Notes: a model not told the origin generated them from the letters alone. Counted from the stretch's first letter, positions 25,765 through 36,091 are shown. The stretch is DNA of 64,000 nucleotides from Ignavibacteriales bacterium (GCA_021740915.1 JAIOYW010000008.1:124001-188000), one strand, 5' to 3'. Program-made: numbers and translations.

Positions 25765-26729
25765 AGCTCATCAAGCAAACCGGAGATTCCTTCCCCTGAA
25801 ACTGCCGAGATAATAAAAACTTTTCCTTTATAACCGCCAAGTTTCAGTTTCGATAATTTTTTCTTCAAATCATCATCAGCAAGGTCACTTTTGGTAATTG
25901 CAACATAACGCGGTTTTTTGCTCAGTTCCTTGCTGTAATTCGCAAGCTCTTTTTCAAGTACTTTATAAGTGTCTTTTATATCTTCAGTCAGGGATTCGAT
26001 CATAACGAGAAGTATTTTTGTCCTTTCAATATGACGGAGGAATTGCAGCCCGAGTCCTTTCCCTTCATGTGCGCCTTCAATAATGCCGGGAATATCAGCC
26101 ATGACAAAGCTTTTATATTCTTTATAATTTACAATCCCGAGGTTCGGAACAAGGGTTGTAAAAGGATAATCCGCAATCTTCGGTTTTGCACGGGAAATGG
26201 AAGAAATCAGAGTGGATTTGCCGGCATTGGGAAGCCCTACAAGTCCCACATCGGCAATTAGTTTGAGTTCAAGTGCAATGCTGAATTCCTGTCCCGCTCT
26301 TCCGGTCTCGGCATATCTGGGTGCACGGTTTGTCGGTGTGGTAAAATTGGCGTTTCCTTTGCCTCCTCTTCCACCCTTTGCTGCCGTGAATTCAATTCCG
26401 GGTTCGTTCAGGTCGGCAATAATTTCTTCTGATTCAGTGTCTTTGAGCATAGTGCCCACAGGGACATCAATATAGAGTGTTTCCCCGTTTTTGCCGTCTT
26501 TCAGTGAACTTCCGCCTTTAGCCCCATCGCCGGCTTCATAAATCTTTTTGTATCTGAGGTCAAGAAGAGTAGTAAGCTGCGGGTTTGTTCTGAAAATAAT
26601 ATCTCCGCCTTGGCCGCCATTTCCGCCTGCCGGTCCTCCCTTGGGCACGTATTTCTCCCTTCTGAACGCGACCATTCCATCGCCGCCCTTTCCCGAGCGG
26701 ATCGTAATCTCAACATAATCTATAAACAT
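25737..26729 (-). CDS. obg: GTPase Obg/CgtA
   Basis: A 330-aa ribosome-associated GTPase. The N-terminal glycine-rich Obg fold is clear: EITIRSGKGGDGMVAFRREK and GGNGGQGGDIIF. The G domain begins with GLPNAGKSTLIS (G1, about residue 166), then the switch regions with DYPFTTLVPNLG, ADIPGIIEGAHEGKGLG (G3), and TKSD (G4, about 283). SAVSGEGI is G5. It lacks the extended C-terminal domain of some Obg proteins, which is common. It lies 6 nt downstream of a hypothetical gene and overlaps the permease gene. Confidence 0.93.
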   Translation of the reverse strand: MFIDYVEITIRSGKGGDGMVAFRREKYVPKGGPAGGNGGQGGDIIFRTNPQLTTLLDLRYKKIYEAGDGAKGGSSLKDGKNGETLYIDVPVGTMLKDTESEEIIADLNEPGIEFTAAKGGRGGKGNANFTTPTNRAPRYAETGRAGQEFSIALELKLIADVGLVGLPNAGKSTLISSISRAKPKIADYPFTTLVPNLGIVNYKEYKSFVMADIPGIIEGAHEGKGLGLQFLRHIERTKILLVMIESLTEDIKDTYKVLEKELANYSKELSKKPRYVAITKSDLADDDLKKKLSKLKLGGYKGKVFIISAVSGEGISGLLDELWQEIQKCS

Positions 26730-26735
26730 AAAATC

Positions 26736-28124
26736 CTAAATGTAATATTCTGCAATCAATGATTTGAATGATTCGGCTTCTTTGGATTTATGACTGATTC
26801 CGTTCCTCTGGAAAACTTTTTCGAGCAAATCAAGGACATCGCTTTCTGATCTGCATTCGGAAACGGCGTCTATTGTGTTCTCAAAATCTTCCATGTCATA
26901 GTCAAAAATAGCCTGTATAAAGCGGTGAATCCGTTTATCGGCAAGCAGTTTTTCATGGTCAATAAGCGGGGCTCTAAGGTTTTTGATAACCCTGAACTCA
27001 GAGGGTGTTTCCTCCGGTTCCTGATTATCCGGTGTTTCGTTATCGGAGTTATCAATGACTGATTCCTCAAAATCTTCCGGAGAATTTTCACCGGAATCCA
27101 CTGTATCCTCGAAATCATCGTCGGCATCAATCTCAGAAGTATCCGGAACACTCTCGGAAAGCGGCATTTCATCAATCTCATCTAGCGCTTTATCCGAAGG
27201 CAGTTCCGTAAGGTAATACTCTGAGTCGTCTTCCTGATCATCTCCGAAAATTTCAGTTCCGGCAGGTGTTTCCGGCATCGGACGTTCTTCTGCTTTGCTC
27301 CGTTCTGCCATCGGCATGTTTTTATTGGCGGAAATTGATTTGAGAATATCCTGCAGGATATCGCTTTTTTCAGGCACCGCTTTATTAACTGCGGAAATCA
27401 ATTCTTCTTTCGAAACAGGCAGATCGGGGTTTTTACCAAATTCTCTGTTAATGGCATCATAATGGTGCTTCAGGTTTTTCTCTTCAAGAAAAAGCAGCAT
27501 ATAACGCGGACTTGTTTTACCAGCTTCGGCTGTCCGGTACGAATAAAATCCGCCCATTGCATCGGCAGCATTTTCAATTATTATTAAAGGATCGGACTCG
27601 ACAGTGAGTTTATCAATCTGTTCAATAAGATTGACGAATTGCTCCTTCTCGTAAAAACTTATTTTTTTTCTTTCCAGGTACGATGTAATTGTTTTTTTGA
27701 AATACGGGTACCATGAAAGGTGATCGAGCAGCCTGAGGATTTCTTCCGAGGATTTTTTTTCTTCATCAAAAACAAAATTAACAAGTGTTTTTCTCGGCAG
27801 GCAGATGTAATTTGAAAGAATAAAACATGCAGTATAGAGCTGCCGGGCAATATCTTTTAATGCGTATTTTTTGCCTGACTTAAGCTTTTCACTTAAACCC
27901 TCTAGTTGAGATAGAATTTCCTGATCGGAATAATTAAAATAGGAGTTTTCGATCAGGCGCTGACGATCCCTGAATATCAGATATTCAATGCTGGCTGAAA
28001 TAAACTGTTTAATTGCCGGATGCATATCAAGTGCCATAAGACTTTCGTATGAGAAATACGGCCCGAGATTCTTCAGCAATTTGAGATTATCGTCGTAAAT
28101 TCTTTTTATTTCCTGATTCAGCAT
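26736..28124 (-). CDS. Hypothetical protein with acidic linker, upstream of obg
   Basis: A 462-aa protein that I do not recognise. Residues 1 to about 265 are helical and mostly soluble (LNQEIKRIYDDNLKLLKNLG at the start; ILSNYICLPRKTLVNFVFDE near 115). Residues of about 280-370 are a strongly acidic, low-complexity linker (EDDSEYYLTELPSDKALDE; DADDDFEDTVDSGE). The last 80 residues form another helical segment (RIHRFIQAIFDYDMEDFENT). There is no signal peptide or membrane helix. It is the first gene of a tight unit with obg (6-nt gap). A cytoplasmic scaffold or adaptor role is only a guess. Confidence 0.65.
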   Translation of the reverse strand: MLNQEIKRIYDDNLKLLKNLGPYFSYESLMALDMHPAIKQFISASIEYLIFRDRQRLIENSYFNYSDQEILSQLEGLSEKLKSGKKYALKDIARQLYTACFILSNYICLPRKTLVNFVFDEEKKSSEEILRLLDHLSWYPYFKKTITSYLERKKISFYEKEQFVNLIEQIDKLTVESDPLIIIENAADAMGGFYSYRTAEAGKTSPRYMLLFLEEKNLKHHYDAINREFGKNPDLPVSKEELISAVNKAVPEKSDILQDILKSISANKNMPMAERSKAEERPMPETPAGTEIFGDDQEDDSEYYLTELPSDKALDEIDEMPLSESVPDTSEIDADDDFEDTVDSGENSPEDFEESVIDNSDNETPDNQEPEETPSEFRVIKNLRAPLIDHEKLLADKRIHRFIQAIFDYDMEDFENTIDAVSECRSESDVLDLLEKVFQRNGISHKSKEAESFKSLIAEYYI

Positions 28125-28262
28125 TTTTATTTTTTAAACAATCAATCGTTTGCACTAATTAACAAATTTAATTCAATTTTTCAAAACTATCTAATTGAAA
28201 AGTGAAATAGATGGTAACAGAGTGTAAAAAGATCAGAAATCACACTCCTTCTGCTGGCACAC

Positions 28263-28293
28263 AAAAAAAGAGGCTGCCCTTCTAAGACAGCCT
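28263..28293 (-). terminator. Rho-independent terminator of the sdhCAB operon
   Basis: Read on the minus strand: AGGCTG, an 11-nt loop region, CAGCCT, then CTTTTTTT. It lies just downstream of the sdhB stop. The rest of 28125-28320 shows no gene. Confidence 0.8.
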
Positions 28294-28320
28294 TCAATAA
28301 ATTGAAAATAAAACCGGGTA

Positions 28321-29088
28321 CTAATCCAAATTATGTGATTTAACTTTTGCCTTAATATATTCCCGGTTCAGGCGGGCGATGTTTTTCACGGAGATGCCTT
28401 TTGGACACTCGGCTTCGCATGCGTAAGTATTTGAACAGGCACCGAATCCTTCTTCATCCATAACTTTGATCATTTTCTCGACTCGCTGATACCGTTCAGG
28501 CTGACCCTGGGGCAGCAGTGCAAACTGCGAAACCTTAGCGCTAACGAACAGCATTGCCGAAGAGTTCTTACATGCTGCAACACATGCCCCGCAGCCGATA
28601 CAAGCCGCTGCATCGAATGCAAAGGACGAAATTTCTTTCGGTATGGGAATTTCATTTGCATCAGGCACTCCCCCGGTATTGATAGAAATAAAACCGCCGG
28701 CATGCATTATTCTGTCGAGTGCGGAGCGGTCAACCATCAGATCCTTAATAACGGGAAATGTATTTGCCCTGAAGGGCTCAACGTAAACTGTATCGCCATC
28801 CTTAAAATGCCTCATGTGAAGCTGACAGGTTGCAATACGTGAAAGAGGTCCGTGAGGCAGTCCATTGATAACAAGCCCGCATGTTCCGCAAATACCTTCA
28901 CGGCAGTCGCTCTCAAAAGTGACAGGCTCCTTATTCGAACGTTCAAGAGAATCGTTCAGATCATCAAGTATCTCAAGAAATGATGAATCAGGGGAAACAG
29001 AGACTTTATATTCCTGGAATTTGCCTTTAACATCGGGTCCGGACTGTTTCCAGATCATTAATTTCAGGTTTAATTTATGTTCGCTCAT
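28321..29088 (-). CDS. sdhB: Succinate dehydrogenase/fumarate reductase iron-sulfur subunit
   Basis: A 255-aa subunit that passes electrons between FAD and quinone/haem. The [2Fe-2S] ligands are in CREGICGTCG (about residues 62-71) with the distal Cys in ATCQLHM. CIGCGACVAACK (about 163-174) and CEAECPKG (about 229-236) hold the [4Fe-4S]/[3Fe-4S] cysteines. The ATG overlaps the sdhA stop by one base (TAATG), so translation is coupled. It is the last gene of sdhCAB, with a terminator directly after. The direction of the reaction in vivo (oxidase or fumarate reductase) cannot be read. Confidence 0.93.
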   Translation of the reverse strand: MSEHKLNLKLMIWKQSGPDVKGKFQEYKVSVSPDSSFLEILDDLNDSLERSNKEPVTFESDCREGICGTCGLVINGLPHGPLSRIATCQLHMRHFKDGDTVYVEPFRANTFPVIKDLMVDRSALDRIMHAGGFISINTGGVPDANEIPIPKEISSFAFDAAACIGCGACVAACKNSSAMLFVSAKVSQFALLPQGQPERYQRVEKMIKVMDEEGFGACSNTYACEAECPKGISVKNIARLNREYIKAKVKSHNLD

Positions 29089-30998
29089 TATTTATAACTC
29101 CTGGTCGCGAATTTTACATATTCATATTTGAGGTTTTCTTTATGGAGATCCCATTTCCCGTCTTCCTTAAATTCCCAGGCGGAAACAAAAGCAAATTCCT
29201 CGTCATTTCTGAGTGCTTCGCCTTCTTCAGTCTGGTATTCTTCGCGGAAATGTGCGCCGCAGGATTCTTCGCGGGCGAGCGCATCCACAGCCATCAGTTC
29301 GCCGAGTTCAAGATAATCAATAACGCGTCCTGCTCTTTCGAGACACTGATTAACACCTTCACCGCTGCCGACAACGTTGACATCCTTATAAAATTCAGAC
29401 CTGAGTTCCCTGATCTCACCGATCCCTTCTTCAAGTCCTTTTTTATTTCGCGCCATTCCAACTTTATTCCACATAATCCTGCCTAATTTTTTGTGGAATT
29501 CGTCAACTGTTTTGCCGCCCTTTATTGAGAGTAGCTGTTTAATTCTATCCTGAACTTCGGATACAGTATTGTTGTATTCAGCATGATCAGTTCCGATAAG
29601 AGCCGGTTTTTCACCTGCAAAATAATTGCCGATTGTATAAGGAATAACAAAATAACCATCGGCAAGACCCTGCATAAGTGCGCTTGCTCCGAGCCTGTTG
29701 GCTCCGTGATCTGAGAAGTTTGCTTCCCCAAGCACAAAAAGACCAGGAACAGAGCTCATCAGATTATAATCAACCCAGAGACCGCCCATCGTATAGTGTG
29801 GAGCAGGATAAATTCTCATAGGTACGCTGTATGGATTTTCGCCTGTAATAGTTTCGTAAATCTCGAAAAGGTTGCCATAACGCTCTTCGATAACATTTTT
29901 CCCGAGGCGTTTAATCGAATCGGAGAAGTCGAGATAAACCGATTCTGTTCCTCTTGCACCTCGTCCTTCATCTACAACCTCTTTGGCGCTCCTCGATGAA
30001 ATATCTCTTGGAGAGAGGTTTCCGAATGATGGATATTTTCTTTCAAGATAATAATCCCTTTCGTTTTCAGGGATGTCGTTTGGATTACGCATATCTGCTA
30101 CTTTGCTTGAAACCCAGATCCTGCCGTCATTTCGGAGGCTTTCGCTCATAAGAGTGAGTTTCGACTGGTTTTCACCATGAAGCGGAAGGCACGTAGGATG
30201 TATCTGCGTAAAACAAGGATTCCCGAAAAATGCCCCTTTCCTGTGCGCCCGCCAGATTGATGTTGTATTACACATCATTGCGTTCGTTGAGAGGAAAAAC
30301 ACGTTCGAATATCCACCTGTTGCCAGAACAACAGCGTGTGCACTGTGACGCTCTATTTCACCTGTTATCATATTCCTGACAACAACACCGCTTGCCACTC
30401 CGTCAACTACTACTACATCGAGCATCTCTCTTCTCGTAAGGGATTCCACGGCACCTTTTCCAATCTGACGGCTGAGTGCACTATAGGCTCCGAGGAGAAG
30501 CTGCTGACCGGTTTGCCCGCGGGCATAAAATGTTCTTGAAACCTGTGCGCCGCCGAAAGAACGGTTATCCAGAAGTCCGCCGTAATCACGGGCAAAAGGC
30601 ACACCTTGTGCCACGCATTGATCGATAATATTGTTGCTTACTTCAGCAAGCCTGTGCACATTCGCTTCGCGTGCACGGAAATCTCCGCCTTTTACTGTAT
30701 CATAGAATAACCGGTAAACCGAATCGCCATCATTCTGATAATTTTTTGCTGCATTAATTCCTCCCTGCGCTGCGATGCTATGCGCCCGGCGGGGACTGTC
30801 GTGGTATGTAATAACTTTTACTTTGTAGCCAAGCTCTGCCAGTGTGGCGGCAGCCGAGGCGCCTGCAAGTCCGCTGCCTACAACAATAACACTGAATTTA
30901 CGTTTGTTGGCAGGATTGACTAATTTCATGTTGAATTTGTGATTTGTCCATTTTTCGGCAATATTGCCTTCAGGAACTTTTGAATCTAAACGGACCAT
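29088..30998 (-). CDS. sdhA: Succinate dehydrogenase/fumarate reductase flavoprotein subunit
   Basis: A 636-aa catalytic subunit that interconverts succinate and fumarate. FAD binding is shown by [20 protein letters not shown] (about residues 37-56). [20 protein letters not shown] carries the histidyl-FAD attachment region (about 73-92). Active-site blocks are [21 protein letters not shown] and [32 protein letters not shown] lies near the FAD C-terminal helix. The layout is that of the type-B enzymes of Bacteroidota and epsilonproteobacteria. Both ends overlap neighbours by one base (TAATG junctions). Confidence 0.94.
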   Translation of the reverse strand: MVRLDSKVPEGNIAEKWTNHKFNMKLVNPANKRKFSVIVVGSGLAGASAAATLAELGYKVKVITYHDSPRRAHSIAAQGGINAAKNYQNDGDSVYRLFYDTVKGGDFRAREANVHRLAEVSNNIIDQCVAQGVPFARDYGGLLDNRSFGGAQVSRTFYARGQTGQQLLLGAYSALSRQIGKGAVESLTRREMLDVVVVDGVASGVVVRNMITGEIERHSAHAVVLATGGYSNVFFLSTNAMMCNTTSIWRAHRKGAFFGNPCFTQIHPTCLPLHGENQSKLTLMSESLRNDGRIWVSSKVADMRNPNDIPENERDYYLERKYPSFGNLSPRDISSRSAKEVVDEGRGARGTESVYLDFSDSIKRLGKNVIEERYGNLFEIYETITGENPYSVPMRIYPAPHYTMGGLWVDYNLMSSVPGLFVLGEANFSDHGANRLGASALMQGLADGYFVIPYTIGNYFAGEKPALIGTDHAEYNNTVSEVQDRIKQLLSIKGGKTVDEFHKKLGRIMWNKVGMARNKKGLEEGIGEIRELRSEFYKDVNVVGSGEGVNQCLERAGRVIDYLELGELMAVDALAREESCGAHFREEYQTEEGEALRNDEEFAFVSAWEFKEDGKWDLHKENLKYEYVKFATRSYK

Positions 30999-31654
30999 TA
31001 TTGACCTCCTAATAAAAAGTAAACGGGCATAGAGGCAAAACCTACTGCCATTAAAATGGCATATAATGTTCCCGCTTTCTGGATAAATGGAAAGTATTTA
31101 ACATGATTCCATCCGAATGTCTGAAATGCACTTTGGAACCCATGATTAAGGTGGAATCCTAAAAGCGCCATAGCAACAATATAGAACCCGGAATATACAG
31201 GATCCTGGAATGATGTTTTAACCAGGTTAAACAGATCTACTTCGTGACCTTCAGTAATTACGGTGTACCAGTAACTACGCAGATGAATAACAAGAAAAAT
31301 AAATGTAATACTTCCCGTATAAACCATAGTACGCGAGAATATTGAACTCCCTTTCGAAGGGGTATTGATCTTGTATTTTTCAGACCGGGCACTCCGGTTT
31401 AACCACCATAATCTTACTCCCTGAATAATATGAAGTAGGAAACCAAGTCCAAGCCCTATCTCAAGTATTGGGATTACAGGGAGGCTTCGTAGTGTTGATG
31501 AGTAATTATTAAACGCAAGTCCGCCGTCATTTTTAAAAAGAGCAAGATTGCCTGCGAGGTGAATCATTAAAAAAAGGATTAGAAACAATCCGGTGAGCGC
31601 CATCAGGATCTTTTTCCCGATGGAGGAGTCGAGACTCCGGAAGAACCAACTCAT
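30998..31654 (-). CDS. sdhC: Succinate dehydrogenase cytochrome b subunit (type B)
   Basis: A 218-aa membrane anchor with five hydrophobic segments, typical of the single-chain diheme cytochrome b558 of type-B enzymes. Candidate haem-ligand histidines are in [13 protein letters not shown] (about 31), [15 protein letters not shown] (about 74), [11 protein letters not shown] (about 122) and [18 protein letters not shown] (about 167-171). A GGAGG-like site precedes the ATG. It is the first gene of sdhCAB. The 359-bp gap upstream (31655-32013) is shared with a divergent gene and should hold both promoters. Confidence 0.9.
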   Translation of the reverse strand: MSWFFRSLDSSIGKKILMALTGLFLILFLMIHLAGNLALFKNDGGLAFNNYSSTLRSLPVIPILEIGLGLGFLLHIIQGVRLWWLNRSARSEKYKINTPSKGSSIFSRTMVYTGSITFIFLVIHLRSYWYTVITEGHEVDLFNLVKTSFQDPVYSGFYIVAMALLGFHLNHGFQSAFQTFGWNHVKYFPFIQKAGTLYAILMAVGFASMPVYFLLGGQ

Positions 31655-31951
31655 TAATGTCCTCCAGTTTTGAGTAATATTTTAGGTTATTAACATAGTG
31701 TATCATAGCTGAAAAAATAAGAGTTCTTGAAGTAAATAACAAAGAAAAATATTTTATGCTTCCATATAATTTGGCTGCTGTGATGAAAAATTAAATTTGA
31801 TAGTCGTTTTGACAATCAAAAAAGTTGGTGTTTAGACATTTTAATAACTTATTGATTCGGGAATTAACAGCCTGAGATAGTGAAAGCCGGGTTTAATCCG
31901 GAATTTTCAAAGATTTATCGGGTGTTTTCAGACATTCGTCTAATTTTTGTA

Positions 31952-31979
31952 TTTGCGCCGGTCCTATTAGATATGTTTG
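31952..31979 (+). promoter_or_regulatory. Possible Bacteroidota-type promoter in the 31655-32013 gap
   Basis: TATGTTTG (31972-31979) fits the TAnnTTTG -7 element of Bacteroidota, with TTG at 31952-31954 about 17 nt before it, which is slightly short. It lies 34 nt before the ATG at 32014. No gene or strong hairpin is seen in the rest of this 359-bp divergent gap. Confidence 0.25.
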
Positions 31980-32013
31980 TTTCAGTTATTTAATTATTCA
32001 TGGAACTGAGAAA

Positions 32014-32442
32014 ATGTCACTTACAGAACTTGCTTTTACTATGCTGCTATCATTAGGGGCACTCGTGCTAACACTGATTGTTATTTCGTTTTATGCCTCG
32101 AAGAGAAAAAACAGGAATGCAGTTCCGGTTCACCTCAGGCAGTATGCTCCGGTTGTTCCTGCCAAAGTTTTAAGTGTAAACAATAATGTGATGAAAAATA
32201 CTGCTAAGGTATCAACAGCAAAAAAAGTTGAAACCAGATTACAGAGCAGAAATATGACAACAAAAGCGCCTGCTTCTTCCAGCCCTAAATATTCTGCACA
32301 AAGTGTAAGGATTGGAACTTCAAACCGTTCAACAGAAATGAAAAATTATCCAGCATTCAAAAGAGAAAAACTTGTTATTCTCAATCAGCCGGAACGTTAT
32401 CAGGTGCTAAATAAAAACATAAATGAACTTACATTTGCTTAA
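32014..32442 (+). CDS. Hypothetical small membrane protein with basic tail
   Basis: A 142-aa protein that I do not recognise. One membrane segment is clear at about 7-29 (FTMLLSLGALVLTLIVISFY), followed by KRKNR. The rest is a basic, Ser/Thr/Lys-rich tail without obvious domain motifs, so it probably faces the cytoplasm. It is a stand-alone gene with its own strong terminator. Coding is supported by the membrane segment and by the terminator placed 23 nt after the stop. Confidence 0.6.
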   Translation: MSLTELAFTMLLSLGALVLTLIVISFYASKRKNRNAVPVHLRQYAPVVPAKVLSVNNNVMKNTAKVSTAKKVETRLQSRNMTTKAPASSSPKYSAQSVRIGTSNRSTEMKNYPAFKREKLVILNQPERYQVLNKNINELTFA

Positions 32443-32465
32443 TGCTCTGATTCAAAATTTGCTTA

Positions 32466-32498
32466 TAAAAAGGATTCCGCAGGGAATCCTTTTTTTTT
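32466..32498 (+). terminator. Rho-independent terminator
   Basis: AAGGATTCC, loop GCAG, GGAATCCTT, then a run of T. A perfect 9-bp stem, extended by A/T pairs. Confidence 0.9.
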
Positions 32499-32584
32499 AT
32501 ATTTCATCTAATTCAAATAATTATTTTACATTATTAAATCAATATTAATACGCACATAAGTATTAGAAAATTATGGAGAATCAG

Positions 32585-33529
32585 ATGTCCTCAAACCATC
32601 ACAAAGTTCTTATTATTGGATCAGGTCCTGCCGGATTAACAGCGGCTCTTTACACAGCGCGGGCAAATCTGAGCCCCGTAATCTACGAAGGGAATCAGCC
32701 CGGCGGACAGCTTACAATCACAACCGAAGTTGAAAATTATCCGGGATTCGAGCATGGAATCCAGGGTCCCGAATTAATGGATATTATAAGAAAACAGGCT
32801 CACCGCTTTGGCGCAAAAAGTGTTTATGAAGAGATCAGAGAAGTTGATTTCAGTGTAAGACCATTTGTTCTTAAAACTTATGATAAAACACTTACCGCTG
32901 ATGCTGTAATTATCTCGACGGGTGCTTCTGCAAAATTACTCGGCATTGAAAGTGAAAAAAATTATATGGGCTATGGAGTTTCAGCTTGCGCAACATGTGA
33001 TGGATTTTTCTATCGCGGGTTAAAAGTGCTTGTAGTCGGGGGCGGAGATACTGCATTGGAAGAAGCTAACTTCCTTACAAGATTTGCTTCCGAAGTAACC
33101 GTTATTCACAGGAGAGACGAGTTCAGGGCTTCAAAGATAATGCACGAAAGAGCGCTGAAAAATCCAAAGATTAAAATGGTAACCAACGCTGTAATTGACG
33201 AAGTTCTTGGTAAAGAGGAATTTGGCAGAAAAACGGTAACAGGCGCCAGGCTTAAAGATACCAAAACAGGTGAATTACGGGACATTGAAGCCGATGGCAT
33301 TTTTATTGCTATTGGTCATCAGCCGAATACATCTGTATTCCAGGGAAAACTCGACATGGATGAGAGCGGATACCTCCTCGTGAAACCCGGCTCGACATAT
33401 ACTAAAATTGAAGGTGTTTTTGCTGCGGGAGATGTAACTGATAAAACATACCGTCAGGCAATAACTGCTGCCGGTTCAGGCTGCATGGCTGCTCTCGACG
33501 CAGAGCGCTGGCTTGAAAGTCAGGAATAG
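32585..33529 (+). CDS. trxB: Thioredoxin-disulfide reductase
   Basis: A 314-aa flavoenzyme that uses NADPH to reduce thioredoxin. FAD binding: [20 protein letters not shown] near the N-terminus. The redox pair is in SACATCDG (Cys135 and Cys138). NADPH binding: [18 protein letters not shown] (about 153-170), with HRRDEFRAS giving the 2-prime-phosphate arginines. [20 protein letters not shown] is the C-terminal FAD motif. An ATG at 32573 is in frame, but its GGAG (32575-32578) lies 6 nt before the ATG at 32585, which is therefore the better start. Confidence 0.93.
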   Translation: MSSNHHKVLIIGSGPAGLTAALYTARANLSPVIYEGNQPGGQLTITTEVENYPGFEHGIQGPELMDIIRKQAHRFGAKSVYEEIREVDFSVRPFVLKTYDKTLTADAVIISTGASAKLLGIESEKNYMGYGVSACATCDGFFYRGLKVLVVGGGDTALEEANFLTRFASEVTVIHRRDEFRASKIMHERALKNPKIKMVTNAVIDEVLGKEEFGRKTVTGARLKDTKTGELRDIEADGIFIAIGHQPNTSVFQGKLDMDESGYLLVKPGSTYTKIEGVFAAGDVTDKTYRQAITAAGSGCMAALDAERWLESQE

Positions 33530-33542
33530 TTCCCGAATAATT

Positions 33543-33579
33543 CTTATCAATGGTCAATGCTTAATTGACCATTGATAAG
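33543..33579 (+). terminator. Perfect 16-bp hairpin after trxB
   Basis: CTTATCAATGGTCAAT (33543-33558), loop GCTTA, and its exact reverse complement (33564-33579). Only a weak T-tract follows, so it may be a terminator or an mRNA-stabilising structure. The rest of 33580-33827 shows no gene. Confidence 0.6.
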
Positions 33580-33827
33580 TTATTAATTTTTGAAGAATTG
33601 CTTTACACTCTTTCATAATTCCCCTCTTGAAAGAGGAACCAATCTTACCTATTTTAATTACTATTAAGATTTTATTGATCCCGTGTCACTTTAGTTCTTT
33701 TTCAGGTGCACATGTAGTAATCCCCGGGCTTGATCTTATTCTCCGGGAATTGCAAAAATTTCCAGCCTGAGACCGGGTCTCTGTGTATTAAAAATTCTTG
33801 CACTTTAATATTTAAGACGAGGTGTTT

Positions 33828-34244
33828 ATGTTCAGAACTATCTTATTACCGCAGAATCGCAAAAGAACAATTATCTTTTTTTCATTATTTCTGGTGCTTA
33901 TGATTGCTGCCGGTATTATCGGGTTGAATGATAATCCACCGGGGATATTTCTTGCTTACTTTTCCGCAGCATCATTTGTGCTTATCTTCGTACATTACTG
34001 GAAATCTCCCATTCAATTTTTAAAATTGATGGGATATTCAGCCGTTCTTTTTGTGCTGACTGTTCTGATACATAATTTTGGTGAGGTTCTTGCAGTGAGT
34101 GTATCGGAAATGTGGCTGCTGCATGGAATTCTCGTTGCAATCCACGTGTCGGCTTTCCTTATCGCCGTCCTTTTGTGCCCTTCGGCTATCTTAATCGGAG
34201 CAATTGGCGCCGTGATAACTTCGCTTAAAAAGAGCAGTCGTTAA
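33828..34244 (+). CDS. Small membrane protein, function unknown
   Basis: A 138-aa protein with four hydrophobic segments (about 16-35, 41-60, 65-85 and 95-125). Examples are FSLFLVLMIAAGIIGL and LKLMGYSAVLFVLTVLIHNF. No catalytic motif is seen. The SD GAGG (33819-33822) is 5 nt before the ATG at 33828; a GTG six bases upstream overlaps that SD and is a poorer start. I do not recognise the family. Confidence 0.6.
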   Translation: MFRTILLPQNRKRTIIFFSLFLVLMIAAGIIGLNDNPPGIFLAYFSAASFVLIFVHYWKSPIQFLKLMGYSAVLFVLTVLIHNFGEVLAVSVSEMWLLHGILVAIHVSAFLIAVLLCPSAILIGAIGAVITSLKKSSR

Positions 34245-34426
34245 ACTTATTTCCGGTCTTTGTTTTTATTATTCCGGCTCTTACTTTTTCCGCGTGATCC
34301 GGGTTCTAAAAACGACATATAACTTAAGGCCTGTTCCAAAGGTTTTGATATGATCATTTTTAGACTAAAACTAAATTCTATATTTTAACTTACAGAAAAG
34401 TAACAATCAATCAGAGATGAGTTAAA

Positions 34427-35404
34427 ATGCCGGAAGGGATTATTAAATGGGGGATTATCGGATGCGGAGACGTTGCCGAAGTTAAAAGTGGCCCCGCTTT
34501 TTCAATCGTTGCCGGTTCGAAACTTCATGCGGTGATGAGAAGAAACCCTGATCTTGCTGAAGACTATGCGCAAAGGCATAATGTCCCACGCTGGTATTCA
34601 AATGCTGAAGCGCTGATAAATGACCCCGAAGTTAATGCCGTTTATGTCGCAACTCCTCCTTCATCACATAAGCAATATACCCTGATGGCAGCCGCAGCCG
34701 GTAAACCTGTTTACTGTGAAAAGCCTATGTCAGTATCCTATCGGGATTGTCAGGAAATGATAGAGGGGTGCAGAAAAGCTGATGTGCCTATTTATGTCGC
34801 CTATTACAGGCGGGCGCTCACAAAATTTCTTAAAATAAAAGAGATGCTGAATTCGGGAATCATCGGCAATATCCGCACGGTGACTGTCAGGTTCTTGAGG
34901 AGACCATCATCTATCGATCTGGATGGGAAAGCAAACTGGCGAACTGATCCGTCAATTTCGGGGGGCGGATATTTTATTGATCTTGCTTCGCATCAGATTG
35001 ATATACTCCAGTTTTTTCTTGGTGGAATATCAGTCGTTAAAGGACTTACTGCCAACCTGGCAAAACTTTACGCCGCTGAGGATACTGTCAGCGCTGTTTT
35101 TAGATTTGAAAATGGTGTGACAGGAGCCGGAATCTGGAGTTTTTCGTCCTCCGGTGATAGTGATATTACAGAAATTACCGGGGATAAAGGGACACTTAGT
35201 TACGCAACTTTCGGTAATTCTCCGATAATGATAAATAATGAATTCAACAGCGAAGAAGTTATGATCTCCAATCCGGTTAATATCCAGCTTCCAATGATAA
35301 CTATCATAACGGAACAGATCAGGAAAGACCCGGGTTTTTCTGGCAACTATGAAAGCGCCGCAAGTGTAAATAAATTAATTGATTCTATATATGGGCTTAA
35401 CTAA
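34427..35404 (+). CDS. Gfo/Idh/MocA-family oxidoreductase
   Basis: A 325-aa NAD(P)-dependent dehydrogenase. The Rossmann N-terminus reads WGIIGCGDVAEVKSGPAF. VNAVYVATPPSSHKQYTL (about 68-85) and the EKP motif (YCEKPMSVSY, about 99) are hallmarks; the Lys of EKP is catalytic in the family. GGGYFIDLASHQIDILQFFLGG (about 177-198), here cited from two adjoining pieces, carries the conserved Asp and His of the substrate site. The substrate is probably a sugar, inositol or sugar derivative. It is followed after 16 nt by a CBM9-like gene, which fits carbohydrate metabolism. Confidence 0.88.
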   Translation: MPEGIIKWGIIGCGDVAEVKSGPAFSIVAGSKLHAVMRRNPDLAEDYAQRHNVPRWYSNAEALINDPEVNAVYVATPPSSHKQYTLMAAAAGKPVYCEKPMSVSYRDCQEMIEGCRKADVPIYVAYYRRALTKFLKIKEMLNSGIIGNIRTVTVRFLRRPSSIDLDGKANWRTDPSISGGGYFIDLASHQIDILQFFLGGISVVKGLTANLAKLYAAEDTVSAVFRFENGVTGAGIWSFSSSGDSDITEITGDKGTLSYATFGNSPIMINNEFNSEEVMISNPVNIQLPMITIITEQIRKDPGFSGNYESAASVNKLIDSIYGLN

Positions 35405-35420
35405 TAACTCTGTTAATATT

Positions 35421-36080
35421 ATGAAAAGATACTATATCAATAAGAACTCTGATGGTTTTTCGAAATTAATCGGGAAGCGAGGCAATTTTTCTGAGTTTCA
35501 CTCAATTGAATTGAACGAATATATGGGTGAAAAACCGGCGCACTTTCCCAGTGTAACCCTGATAGGTGTTTATACAGTTTCCTCCGTTATTCTGAGATTT
35601 GATGTTGCAGATAGATTTGTAGTAGCCCGTGCGGAAAAACATCGTCATTCAGTTTGGGAAGATAGCTGTGTTGAATTTTTTTTCACTCCGGGCACTGATC
35701 TTTCAAAAGGGTATTTTAATTTTGAAATTAATTGCACAGGCAAAATTTATTTCCAGCATCAATTAATAAAAGGTATCGGAAAGAAGAATATAGCTGATGT
35801 TGACATTGAAAAAATACGGGTTGACTCTTCTCTTCAGGGAATTATCGATCCGGAGATTTCAGATCTGTTAAACTGGAATATTACCGTTGAGATACCATAT
35901 GATATTTTGAAAAAGTACGCTGAAGTCATAGACCCGGCGTCTGGTGTTATCTGGAGAGGAAATTTTCAGAAATGTGCAGATAAATGCTCACACCCACATT
36001 GGCTAACCTGGAATAAAATCGACTCTCCAAAGCCGAATTTTCATCTGCCGGAATTTTTTGGAGAATTGTATTTTAACTGA
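35421..36080 (+). CDS. CBM9-like carbohydrate-binding domain protein
   Basis: A 219-aa beta-rich protein. The central signature RFDVADRFVVARAEKHRHSV, followed by WEDSCVEFFFTPG and GYFNFEINCTGKIYF, matches the CBM9/DOMON-like family often found as single-domain proteins in Bacteroidota. WRGNFQKCADKCSHPHWLTW is typical of its C-terminal end. The ATG at 35421 is preferred; the frame opens 42 nt earlier, inside the previous gene. No signal peptide is seen. The inferred role is recognition or handling of sugars together with the preceding oxidoreductase. Confidence 0.75.
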   Translation: MKRYYINKNSDGFSKLIGKRGNFSEFHSIELNEYMGEKPAHFPSVTLIGVYTVSSVILRFDVADRFVVARAEKHRHSVWEDSCVEFFFTPGTDLSKGYFNFEINCTGKIYFQHQLIKGIGKKNIADVDIEKIRVDSSLQGIIDPEISDLLNWNITVEIPYDILKKYAEVIDPASGVIWRGNFQKCADKCSHPHWLTWNKIDSPKPNFHLPEFFGELYFN

Positions 36081-36091
36081 TCGCAAATAAA

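Noticed and set aside
31533-31742. Minus-strand open frame overlapping the sdhC start
   Set aside because: It is out of frame with sdhC and has no motif; it is a shadow of the gene.
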